This document shows, piece by piece, positions 56,618-63,953 of a stretch of 64,000 nucleotides of DNA. Numbering within the stretch: position 1 is the first letter of the stretch; every line of letters starts with the position of its first letter. The notes under the pieces were generated by a model, which saw only the letters and a program-made list of their open reading frames with translations, did no database searches and had not been told where the DNA came from. This DNA comes from Pontivivens ytuae (lineage in GTDB: Bacteria; Pseudomonadota; Alphaproteobacteria; Rhodobacterales; Rhodobacteraceae): the NCBI RefSeq assembly GCF_015679265.1, contig NZ_CP064942.1, positions 1,768,001 through 1,832,000 of the forward strand, read 5' to 3'. Both the position numbers and the translations under genes were made by a program.

Positions 56618-56637
56618 TGTAACGTTATACTATTACA
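56618..56637 (-). promoter_or_regulatory. Imperfect GTTATA palindrome at the phoA start
   Basis: TGTAACGTTATACTATTACA: outer arms TGTAA/TTACA are perfect, and the centre holds GTTATA-C-TATTAC. It resembles Zur/Fur-family operators. It lies 11-30 bp before the phoA ATG, overlapping the likely -10/+1 region. Inference. Confidence 0.35.
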
Positions 56638-56674
56638 AAGGGTTAGTCCTTTGCTCCAACGTCGTAGGGGCCGT

Positions 56675-56693
56675 GTGTGACGAGCCTGTTACA
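56675..56693 (-). promoter_or_regulatory. PHO-box-like direct repeat upstream of phoA
   Basis: On the + strand TGTGAC (56676-56681) and TGTTAC (56687-56692) are spaced exactly 11 bp apart. On the phoA strand the same segment reads as TGTAAC and CGTCAC units. The spacing is that of PhoB-bound PHO boxes (CTGTCAT units every 11 bp); each half-site departs from consensus. It lies about 70-85 bp before the phoA start. Confidence 0.4.
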
Positions 56694-56711
56694 CCTCTGA
56701 GGCGCCCTTCC

Positions 56712-58295
56712 TCAATGCGCGGCCGGCGCCCCCGGCGGATTGTCGCGGTCGACGGCGAGCTCGTATTTCGGGTCGTGCGCCTCGTCCCGCACCACGAGGT
56801 CCGTGTAGTCGCCGAGGCGCCGGGCGCAGTCGGGGGAGAGCCCATGGAACTCCAGCGTCTTGCCCTCGCGCACGTAGCGCTGCGCCACGCTCTTGAGCGC
56901 ATCGACGCCGGACATGTCCCAGACGCGGCTGTCGGTGAAGTCGGCGATCACGCGGTCCGGATCGGTCTTCGGCGTGAAGAGCTCCTTGAACTTGTCGGTG
57001 GAGGCGAACATCACCGGGCCGTTGAGGTGATAGGTCTTCACCCGGTCATCCTCCGACCGCCAGGTGCGCGCGCTGACGAGGCGGCTGACGCGCCAGGAGT
57101 GGACGAGGCTCGCGAGAATGATGCCGACGACCACGGCGATGGCGAGGTCGGCGATCACGGTCACGCCGGTCACCACGACGATCAGGAACGCGTCGGAGCG
57201 CGGCACGCGGCGCATCACCTGGAACGTCCGCCAGGCAAAAGTGCCGATGACGACCATGAACATCACGCCGGTCAGGGCGGCGAGCGGGATCTGCTCGATG
57301 AGCGCAGAGCCGAAGAGGATGAAGGAGAGCAGCGCCAGCGCCGCGATGATCCCCGACAGCCGGTGGCGTGCGCCGGAGGAGATGTTGATCATCGACTGGC
57401 CAATCATCGCGCAGCCGCCCATCCCGCCGAAGAAGCCGGTGACGACGTTGGCGCAGCCCTGCGCGATGCACTCACGCGAGTTGCGGCCCTGCGTCTCCGT
57501 AATCTCGTCGATCAGGTTGAGAGTGAGCAGGCTCTCGATCAGACCGATGCCCGCGAGGATGATCGCGTAGGGCAGGATGATCTCCAGCGTCTCCAGCGTC
57601 AGCGGGACCGTGGGGATGGCGAAGGCGGGGAAGCCGCCCTCGATGCTCGCCATGTCGCCCACGTTGCGCGTGTCGATGCCAAGGAGTTGCACCACCGCCC
57701 AGACGCCTACGATGGCGACGAGGGGTGCGGGCACGGCCTTGGTAAAGCGTGGCAGCAGCCAGATGATCGCCATGGCGAGAGCGACGAGTGCAAGCATGGT
57801 GTAGAGCGCGGGGCCCGACAGCCATTCCTCCCCCGTGGGCGTCGCGATCTGGAACTGCTCGAGCTGGGCGAGGAAGATCACGATGGCGAGCCCGTTGACG
57901 AAGCCCATCATGACGGGCTGCGGCACCAGCCGGATGAACTTACCCCAGCGCAGGGTGCCGAAGCCGATCTGGATGATCCCCATCAGAACCACGGTGGCGA
58001 AGAGGTATTGCACGCCATGCTCCGCCACGAGGCTGACCATGACGACCGCGAGCGCCCCGGTCGCGCCGGAGATCATGCCGGGCCGTCCGCCCATGACGGA
58101 GGTGATGAGCCCTACCATGAAGGCCGCGTAGAGACCCACGAGAGGATCGACGCCCGCGACGAAGGCGAAAGCGACAGCCTCGGGTACGAGGGCGAGGGCG
58201 ACGGTCAGACCGGACAGGACTTCGATTCGCGCTTGGGGCGCGGACATGCTGAGCAACTGCTGAAAATGCCGCTGAAGCGCCGGAGCGAGAATCAT
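56712..58295 (-). CDS. SulP-family inorganic anion transporter with STAS domain
   Basis: 527 residues. A membrane domain of about 10-14 helices contains the SulP hallmarks VLSGLTVALALVPEAVAFAFVAGVDPLVGLYAAFMVGLITSVMGGRPGMISGATGA and GFFGGMGGCAMIGQSMINISSGARHRLSGI. A C-terminal STAS domain (about residues 430-515) includes VIADFTDSRVWDMSGVDALKSVAQRY. SulP proteins carry sulfate, bicarbonate, nitrate or other anions; the substrate is not readable here. AGGTGA is 4 nt before the ATG. It is divergent (239 bp) from the PilJ/NarX-like paralogue B. Confidence 0.94.
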   Translation of the reverse strand: MILAPALQRHFQQLLSMSAPQARIEVLSGLTVALALVPEAVAFAFVAGVDPLVGLYAAFMVGLITSVMGGRPGMISGATGALAVVMVSLVAEHGVQYLFATVVLMGIIQIGFGTLRWGKFIRLVPQPVMMGFVNGLAIVIFLAQLEQFQIATPTGEEWLSGPALYTMLALVALAMAIIWLLPRFTKAVPAPLVAIVGVWAVVQLLGIDTRNVGDMASIEGGFPAFAIPTVPLTLETLEIILPYAIILAGIGLIESLLTLNLIDEITETQGRNSRECIAQGCANVVTGFFGGMGGCAMIGQSMINISSGARHRLSGIIAALALLSFILFGSALIEQIPLAALTGVMFMVVIGTFAWRTFQVMRRVPRSDAFLIVVVTGVTVIADLAIAVVVGIILASLVHSWRVSRLVSARTWRSEDDRVKTYHLNGPVMFASTDKFKELFTPKTDPDRVIADFTDSRVWDMSGVDALKSVAQRYVREGKTLEFHGLSPDCARRLGDYTDLVVRDEAHDPKYELAVDRDNPPGAPAAH

Positions 58296-58474
58296 TAAGT
58301 CACCTATGCTGATGGATTTGAGCGCCGCATAGCAGTCGCGGCGCGAGAACTACAGCGTTCCACGCCGATTGCAACTGCAATGATCTTTCGCGAATACGCG
58401 GTCCGGTTGCCAGGCCGCGACTCAGCTCCACGAGCGATAGTAAAGATAGAATGCTCTGGCAATTTGCCTAAAAA

Positions 58475-58505
58475 TTGACAAAAATTCTAGCTGTGCTTCT
58501 ACTAT
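58475..58505 (+). promoter_or_regulatory. Candidate promoter of paralogue B
   Basis: TTGACA (58475-58480) and TACTAT (58500-58505) with a 19-bp spacer, in an AT-rich segment of the 239-bp gap. The -35 is a perfect match; the long spacer weakens the call. It would start transcription about 20 nt before the ATG. Confidence 0.35.
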
Positions 58506-58534
58506 CTGGAGGGGCGAGTGGAACGAGGTAAGGT

Positions 58535-59452
58535 ATGAGACTTCTAGCAGGATTTACGAGTGTGTTCTTGGTGGCGTTTACGTCCATCTCGCCCGCCCAG
58601 ACACTTAGCCGGGAAGACCAGGGTCTGCTGCGCATCGACCTCGCGGGGTCGCAGCGGATGCTGTCGCAGAGAGCCCTGCGCGGGGCGTGCTACACCGCTG
58701 CAGGCCTGGGCGACCCGGCCATGTCGATGCGCCTGAATGCAGACATCGCGGAGTTCAAGCGACGGACCAGCCTGATCCTCGACGGGGATGACGGGATCGG
58801 GCTGGATCCGGAGCGCTCTCCGATCATCCGCAGCGACTACGAGGACCGGGTGCTGGTCCCGTGGCAAACCTTCGAGACGTCGGCGGTCTACATCGCAGCG
58901 CGGGGCTACGCGGAGGGGACGGAGCTCCACGACATGGCCGAACGGGGGCAGAGCATCCTCGACGACCTCGACATGACGGTCTCCCACTACGAGGAGAAGT
59001 ACGCGCGCGGCAACACGCTGGGGCCTGAGGAGTCGCGAACGCTCAACGTCTATGCCGCGCAGCGGATGCTCTCACAGCGAGTCGCCAACCAGCACTGCCT
59101 CGTTGCCCTCGAAGTTAACTCGGACGCCGCACGCCAGCGGCTCGCCGGGAGCTTCGAGCGCTTCGACACCGCGCTGCGCGACATGGAGAACGGCAATGTG
59201 GACGAGCGGATGCTGCCGCCGAGCCGCGCGGTGGAGCCGGTGCTGGCCTGCATGCGCCGTGACGTGGAGGCCATCCGGCCCGCCATAATGTCGGCCGTCA
59301 GCGGGGCACGGCCGACCCAGCCGGAGCTCGCACTTCTGCGCGATGCGAGCTCACGGCTTCTGGTGCAGGCACAGGGGGCTGTGACGCTGCTTCAGAACGA
59401 ACTGACAGGGCTGGCGGAATCGGACACCGTCCCGCCCTGCGGAGCTCCCTAG
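58535..59452 (+). CDS. Exported PilJ/NarX-type sensor-domain protein, paralogue B
   Basis: 305 residues. A signal peptide (MRLLAGFTSVFLVAFTSISPAQ) is followed by an all-helical mature protein without any membrane anchor or output domain. RMLSQR occurs twice, at residues 41-46 (IDLAGSQRMLSQRALRGAC) and 177-182 (YAAQRMLSQRVANQHC). This is the motif of the PilJ N-terminal domain (PF13675) and is close to the nitrate-binding P-box of NarX/NarQ. Four cysteines (52, 188, 239, 302) are conserved in paralogue A (50782). GAGG precedes the ATG. A free-standing periplasmic ligand-binding protein is the simplest reading; ligand unknown. Confidence 0.85.
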   Translation: MRLLAGFTSVFLVAFTSISPAQTLSREDQGLLRIDLAGSQRMLSQRALRGACYTAAGLGDPAMSMRLNADIAEFKRRTSLILDGDDGIGLDPERSPIIRSDYEDRVLVPWQTFETSAVYIAARGYAEGTELHDMAERGQSILDDLDMTVSHYEEKYARGNTLGPEESRTLNVYAAQRMLSQRVANQHCLVALEVNSDAARQRLAGSFERFDTALRDMENGNVDERMLPPSRAVEPVLACMRRDVEAIRPAIMSAVSGARPTQPELALLRDASSRLLVQAQGAVTLLQNELTGLAESDTVPPCGAP

Positions 59453-59457
59453 TGCGG

Positions 59458-60150
59458 TCATCCGCGGCGAAACCGGTCGGCGAGTTTCGCGAACGGCCCG
59501 GACGGGGGATCGGGTTGGATAGGGGGTGCGGGGGAAGGTGTGGGGTCGCCTTCCCCCGCCTTTTTTCCGGTACCGCTGCGCGGCGGCGCGACACGCAGGG
59601 CCACCGCGTTCAGAAACCGCCCATCATCGCCGGCGGCAAGCTCGACCGCGCCATCCGACACACCGCGCATGACGTCGTCGAGCCAGCCTTCCTCGGCCTT
59701 GGCAAAATCCGAAAGAACGTATCCAGACACCCGGTCCTTGTGGCCGGGATGTCCGATTCCAAGCCTCACCCGCGCGTAGTCGGGACTGACATGGGCGTGG
59801 ATCGAGCGCAGGCCGTTATGCCCGGCATGCCCGCCGCCGCGCTTGACCCGCACCTTGCCGGGCGCGAGGTCGAGCTCGTCATGGAAGACGGTGAGATCCT
59901 CCGCGCCCAGCTTCCAGAAGCGCAGGGCCTCGCCCACGGACTGGCCGGAATTGTTCATGAAGGTCGTGGGCTTCAGCAGCACCACCTTCGCGGTGCCCAG
60001 CCGCCCCTCGGCCACCTCGCCCTGGAACTTCGCCCGCCAGGGGGAGAAGCCGTGATCGGAGGCGATCCGATCCAGAGCCATGAAGCCGATGTTGTGCCGG
60101 TTGCGCGCGTATTTCGCGCCGGGATTGCCGAGACCGACGAAGAGTTTCAT
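59458..60150 (-). CDS. pth: Peptidyl-tRNA hydrolase
   Basis: 230 residues: [30 protein letters not shown] (catalytic His region), [53 protein letters not shown], and RLGIGHPG. It frees peptides from prematurely released peptidyl-tRNA. A 40-residue Pro/Gly-rich C-terminal extension is longer than the ~190-residue E. coli enzyme. The ATG at 60150 begins the domain. It follows rplY, the usual neighbour, but a terminator-like hairpin lies between them. Confidence 0.97.
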   Translation of the reverse strand: MKLFVGLGNPGAKYARNRHNIGFMALDRIASDHGFSPWRAKFQGEVAEGRLGTAKVVLLKPTTFMNNSGQSVGEALRFWKLGAEDLTVFHDELDLAPGKVRVKRGGGHAGHNGLRSIHAHVSPDYARVRLGIGHPGHKDRVSGYVLSDFAKAEEGWLDDVMRGVSDGAVELAAGDDGRFLNAVALRVAPPRSGTGKKAGEGDPTPSPAPPIQPDPPSGPFAKLADRFRRG

Positions 60151-60167
60151 GCCGTCCCTCCCGAGTT

Positions 60168-60206
60168 CAGAAACGAAAACGCGCACCGCTCATGTAAGCG
60201 GTGCGC
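60168..60206 (-). terminator. Terminator/attenuator between rplY and pth
   Basis: GCGCACCGCT (60181-60190) pairs perfectly with AGCGGTGCGC (60197-60206) around a 6-nt loop. Read leftward it is followed by GTTTTCGTTTC. It lies 25 bp after the rplY stop and 30 bp before pth, so it probably ends or attenuates the rplY transcript. Confidence 0.8.
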
Positions 60207-60231
60207 GCAAAGCGGTCCAGCGGGAAGAGGA

Positions 60232-60870
60232 TCACTCCTCGGCGGCCGCCTCGGTCTCGGCCTCTTCGCCCTCACCGTCCTCGTCGTCCTTCTGCGAGGC
60301 CAGGCCGCTCGGCGCCTGGATGTTCGCGATGACGAAGTCGCGGTCGGTGATCATCGGGCGCGTGCCCTGTGGCAGCGTGATGTCGGAGATGTGGATCGTG
60401 TCGCCGATCTCGCGGCCGGTCAGGTCCACCACCAGCTTCTCGGGGATGGCGTTCGCCGTCACCTTGAGCTCGACCTCGGAGCGGACAACGGTCAGCACGC
60501 CGCCCTTCTTGAGGCCGGGAGCCGCCGCTTCGTTCTCGAACTCCACGGGAATGTAGAGGTTGATCCGGCTGCGGTCCGACAGGCGCAGGAAGTCGACATG
60601 CGTCGGAAGATCCTTGACCACGTCGCGCTGGACGGCACGGCAGATCACCTTGTGCTCGTCATTGCCGACCTTGACGGTCATCAGCGTGGACAGAAACTTG
60701 CCACGCTTGAGGAGCTTGAGAAGCTCGTTGAACTTCACCGAGATGGTGACCGGGTCCTGCCCGCCACCGTAGATGACACCGGGGACCATCCCCTCGCGGC
60801 GTGCAGCCCGGGCAGCCCCTTTGCCCGTACCTTCACGCGCCGCAGCGTCGAGAACCAGGTTCTCAGCCAT
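60232..60870 (-). CDS. rplY: 50S ribosomal protein L25/Ctc
   Basis: 212-residue long-form L25 (CTC family), which binds 5S rRNA. The N-terminal domain is [44 protein letters not shown], followed by the CTC beta domain ([47 protein letters not shown]). The very acidic tail ([18 protein letters not shown]) is typical for the long form. Upstream of pth, the conserved neighbour. Confidence 0.97.
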   Translation of the reverse strand: MAENLVLDAAAREGTGKGAARAARREGMVPGVIYGGGQDPVTISVKFNELLKLLKRGKFLSTLMTVKVGNDEHKVICRAVQRDVVKDLPTHVDFLRLSDRSRINLYIPVEFENEAAAPGLKKGGVLTVVRSEVELKVTANAIPEKLVVDLTGREIGDTIHISDITLPQGTRPMITDRDFVIANIQAPSGLASQKDDEDGEGEEAETEAAAEE

Positions 60871-60985
60871 TGGCCGTCTCCTTCAGAAATTGTGACCATG
60901 CGGCGATCCTCCAGGGGTGTAAGCGCCGCGCGAAGCCGTGCCATAGTCGATTCACCCACCAAGTTAAAGCGAAAGATTCCACCCC

Positions 60986-61306
60986 GTGCTGCTGCGTAGC
61001 CTCTGCCTCGCCCTTCTCCTGATCGCCGTCCCCGCCTGGGCCGTGTCCATGTCCCTGCCCGACGGCACCACCTACGAACAGACCCGAAACCCCAATGGTG
61101 TCGTCCTGCGCTCCACTCAACTGCTGGGCGGGAACCGGGATGTCATCTATCTCGGCATCTCCTGCGATGTGCTGAGCGACCGGCTGGGCGAGGGGAAATG
61201 GGCGTTCTCCCCGGATGCCGTGATCATCGATTTCATCGGGGAGAGCCTGAGCTTCCGCCCGGCGGCGGATTTCGTCGGGCGCGACATCACCGCCTGCACG
61301 TTCTAG
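60986..61306 (+). CDS. Small exported hypothetical protein
   Basis: 106 residues from a GTG start: signal peptide MLLRSLCLALLLIAVPAWAV and a mature part of about 87 residues with two cysteines (ISCDVLSDRLGEGKW and ITACTF at the very C-terminus). No family recognised. No strong Shine-Dalgarno is visible. It converges on the YjbR-like gene, and the two stop codons share the palindrome CTAG (61303-61306). The frame is preferred over the opposite strand because of the clean signal peptide. Confidence 0.65.
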   Translation: MLLRSLCLALLLIAVPAWAVSMSLPDGTTYEQTRNPNGVVLRSTQLLGGNRDVIYLGISCDVLSDRLGEGKWAFSPDAVIIDFIGESLSFRPAADFVGRDITACTF

Positions 61307-61656
61307 CGGGGCGGCAGGTCCGCCTGCTGCGCCTTCGTGAGCGTGGCGCGGACGACGTCGTAGGACGTCTCGATCCGCTCCCTGAGGTCATCCTCATCCG
61401 TATCGTTGAGCGAGAAGGCCACCCAGCCGCCACGCGGCAGGTGGGGGGCCTTTTCGGCCGCGCCGATCTCGATGAGGAAGGATGCGGTCTCGGCATCCTT
61501 GCATTTGAGGGTCACGCGCTCGGTCTTGTCCGCGAAGATGGCGAAGACCTTGGCCTTGTCGCCGGGGCCGACCTTGAAGACATGCGCGCCCATCCACTGG
61601 ACCACCATCCACGCGCCGGGCAGCGCGCCAGCATGATCCTCCAGCGCCTGGCTCAT
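61303..61656 (-). CDS. MmcQ/YjbR-family protein
   Basis: 117 residues: LPGAWMVVQWMGAHVFKVGPGDKAKVFAIFADKTERVTLKCKDAETASFLIE and PRGGWVAFSLNDTDEDDLRERIETSYDVVRATL match the MmcQ/YjbR (CyaY-like fold) family. Some members are annotated as DNA-binding, but the role is unproven. The ATG at 61656 overlaps the lutC stop (ATGA), so it is translated with the lut genes. Confidence 0.88.
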   Translation of the reverse strand: MSQALEDHAGALPGAWMVVQWMGAHVFKVGPGDKAKVFAIFADKTERVTLKCKDAETASFLIEIGAAEKAPHLPRGGWVAFSLNDTDEDDLRERIETSYDVVRATLTKAQQADLPPR

Positions 61657-62297
61657 CCGACGAGGAAGATGTGGAGTGCCACGGGACCGTGCGCGCCGAG
61701 TTGCAGCGTCTGCCCGATATCGGCGGAGCGGGAGGGGCCGGTGACCATGTTCACCGTGCGCGGGTCGAGGCCGGAGGCGCGGAAGGCAGCCCACATATCC
61801 TCGAACCCCGCCTTCACGTCGCCGGCGTCGATGGCCACGAAATGGGTCTCACCCAGGAAGGTGAGCGTGACCGGGTTGTCGGGGCCGGAAGCGAGGACGA
61901 GCGTCCCGGTCTCGGCCATGCCGTAGCGCGCCTTGGAAAGCGTCGCGGGCTCCTCGATCCGGCCGGGGCCTTGGCTGGTCTCGACCGTGCCCCAGTCGAG
62001 GCCGTCGAAGGCGGGGTCTGCGCCCATGCGGATAGCCGCGGGCAGGTTGCGGTCGCGCAGCTCGGTAGCAAGCGCTGCGGGCAGGTCCGCGATGCTCTCG
62101 ATGCGGGAGACGGTGGCATCCGCCGCCTCGGCCTGGGCGATGAAACGGTCGAGGCGCTCGGGCCCGTCGAGCGAGGCGATGGTGGGGCGCGGCGCGGGAA
62201 CCGCGCCGGGGCGGATCTCCGCCCCGATGGCGGCGGGGCCGCCATCGCGCCCCTGTGCCCGGCGGATCCGGGTGAGGATACGGTCGCGGGCACTCAT
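61653..62297 (-). CDS. lutC: Lactate utilization protein C (LUD domain)
   Basis: 214-residue LUD-domain protein, one of three LutABC components that oxidise L-lactate to pyruvate without an NAD-dependent dehydrogenase. Seen: MSARDRILTRIRRAQG, EPATLSKARYGMAETGTLVLASG, LTFLGETHFVAIDAGDVKAGFEDMWAAF and MVTGPSRSADIGQTLQLGAHGPVALHIFLVG. Coupled by ATGA overlaps to both lutB and the YjbR-like gene. Confidence 0.93.
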   Translation of the reverse strand: MSARDRILTRIRRAQGRDGGPAAIGAEIRPGAVPAPRPTIASLDGPERLDRFIAQAEAADATVSRIESIADLPAALATELRDRNLPAAIRMGADPAFDGLDWGTVETSQGPGRIEEPATLSKARYGMAETGTLVLASGPDNPVTLTFLGETHFVAIDAGDVKAGFEDMWAAFRASGLDPRTVNMVTGPSRSADIGQTLQLGAHGPVALHIFLVG

Positions 62298-63721
62298 CGC
62301 TTCGCCTTCCACTGCGCCATGAACGTGTCGCCCGAAGGCACCGGCATGTCCCGCGTCGCGGTCCAGCCCCCGGCGAGCGGCAGGGACGACACCCGCCCCC
62401 TCCCGCGCCCCAGCAGCCGCAGCGCCGCCATGCCGAGCCGCGTGCCTGCACGATAGAGCCCCGGCCGCTTGGCGAAGAAGGCCCAGAGGCCGAGCCCGTA
62501 GCGCGCCGCGCCCGGCGTCAGCTTCTTCTCGAATTCGCGTTCGCGCCAATGCCGCATCATCTTCGGCAGCGGGATGCGCATCGGGCAGACATCCTCACAC
62601 CGCCCGCAGAAGGTGGAGGCGTTGGGCAGGTGCCCGCCCTCCTCCACCCCGATCAGCGAGGGCGTGAGCACCGCACCCATCGGCCCGGGATAGACCCAGC
62701 CATAGGCGTGGCCGCCGACCGTCTGGTAGACCGGGCAGTGGTTCATGCAGGCGCCGCAGCGGATGCAGCGCAGCATCTCCTCGAACTCGGTGCCGAGCAT
62801 GTTGGTCCGCCCGTTGTCGAGCAGGACGACGTGGTACTCCTCGGGTCCGTCCGGATCTTCCGCCCGGCGCGGGCCGCTGGAATAGGTCGTGTAGACGCTC
62901 ATGTCCTGCCCGGTGGCGGAGCGGCCGAGGACGCGCAGGATGGTGGACGAGTCCTCCAGCGTCGGGACGATCTTCTCGATCGAGGCCATGACGATGTGGA
63001 CCCGCGGCAGCGACTGGCTGAGATCGCCATTGCCCTCATTGGTGACGATGACGCTCTGCCCCGTCTCGGCGATCAGCATGTTGGCGCCAGTGATGCCAAC
63101 CTCGGCCTGGAAGTACTTCTCCCGCAGGACGCCACGCGCCTCGCTCAGAAGCGTGTCGAGGCCGGAAAGGTCGCGGCTTTCGGGCAGGTGGGTGTGGGCC
63201 TTCTGAAACTCCTCGCGCACCTGCGGGACGGTGACGTGCACCGCGGGTGCAATGATGTGGGAGGGCGTCTCGCCGCGGAGCTGGATGATGTACTCGCCCA
63301 GATCCGTCTCCACCGGCTTGATCCCGTTGGCGGCGAGGTGGTCGTTGATCCCGCATTCCTCCGAGATCATCGTCTTGCCCTTGTTGACCGTCTTGGCCCC
63401 CGCCTTGCGGCAGATGTCGAGGACGATGTTCTGCGCGTCCTCCGCCGTTTCGGCCCAGTGGACGTGGCCGCCCGCTGCGGTGACCTTGCCCTCGTAGGCT
63501 TCGAGGTAGTCGGCGAGGTTGGCGAGGACGTGGTTTTTCAGGTCGCGCGCGGCATCGCGCAGGCCGTCGAATTCGTCCTCGCCCAGCTTGGCGCGGGCCG
63601 CGGCGCGCTTGCCGACGAAGCCGTTGCGGGCGCCGCGCAGGGCGGATTGCAGGTTCTCGTCGCGCAGCGCCTCGTGGGCATTCTGCTTGAACTGCGGCGT
63701 GGTGGGCTCGTGGAGGGTCAT
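62294..63721 (-). CDS. lutB: Lactate utilization iron-sulfur protein LutB
   Basis: 475 residues. The N-terminal LUD domain includes FKKAHTHLP-type helices and the GITGANMLIAETGQSVIVTNEGNGDLS stretch. The C-terminal ferredoxin-like part has two 4Fe-4S motifs, LRCIRCGACMNHCPVYQ and FCGRCEDVCPMRIPLPKMM. It passes electrons from lactate oxidation toward the respiratory chain. It is coupled to lutC. lutA is expected upstream; its probable tail lies at the window edge beyond a repeat cluster. Confidence 0.95.
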   Translation of the reverse strand: MTLHEPTTPQFKQNAHEALRDENLQSALRGARNGFVGKRAAARAKLGEDEFDGLRDAARDLKNHVLANLADYLEAYEGKVTAAGGHVHWAETAEDAQNIVLDICRKAGAKTVNKGKTMISEECGINDHLAANGIKPVETDLGEYIIQLRGETPSHIIAPAVHVTVPQVREEFQKAHTHLPESRDLSGLDTLLSEARGVLREKYFQAEVGITGANMLIAETGQSVIVTNEGNGDLSQSLPRVHIVMASIEKIVPTLEDSSTILRVLGRSATGQDMSVYTTYSSGPRRAEDPDGPEEYHVVLLDNGRTNMLGTEFEEMLRCIRCGACMNHCPVYQTVGGHAYGWVYPGPMGAVLTPSLIGVEEGGHLPNASTFCGRCEDVCPMRIPLPKMMRHWREREFEKKLTPGAARYGLGLWAFFAKRPGLYRAGTRLGMAALRLLGRGRGRVSSLPLAGGWTATRDMPVPSGDTFMAQWKAKR

Positions 63722-63787
63722 GGAGCGACGTCCTCGTGATCGACGCGCGCCGATAGGTCAGCGCCCGCGCCGCGAGGTGGGCGTGGA

Positions 63788-63936
63788 AGCGCCCGCCCCG
63801 GGGGGGCGGTGCGGGCGCTGGCCGGGCTGCTCGCCCGGCAGAGGGTGTTCCGAAGCGTGCTGAAATCCGAGCGGCCCCGGATCAGGTCCGGGGCGGTTTC
63901 AAAGAGTTCCAACCGTCCCGGCCGAAGCGCCGGGAC
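63788..63936. repeat. Composite type II + type I palindromic repeat, inside the lut locus
   Basis: AGCGCCCGC...GCGGGCGCT (63788-63819), CCCCGGA-TCAGG-TCCGGGG (63875-63893), and GTCCCGGC-CGAAGC-GCCGGGAC (63915-63936). Fills the 232-bp gap between lutB (63721) and the probable lutA end (63954). The type II then type I order is that of 23071-23311. Confidence 0.85.
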
Positions 63937-63953
63937 CTTTCGCCACATGTCGA

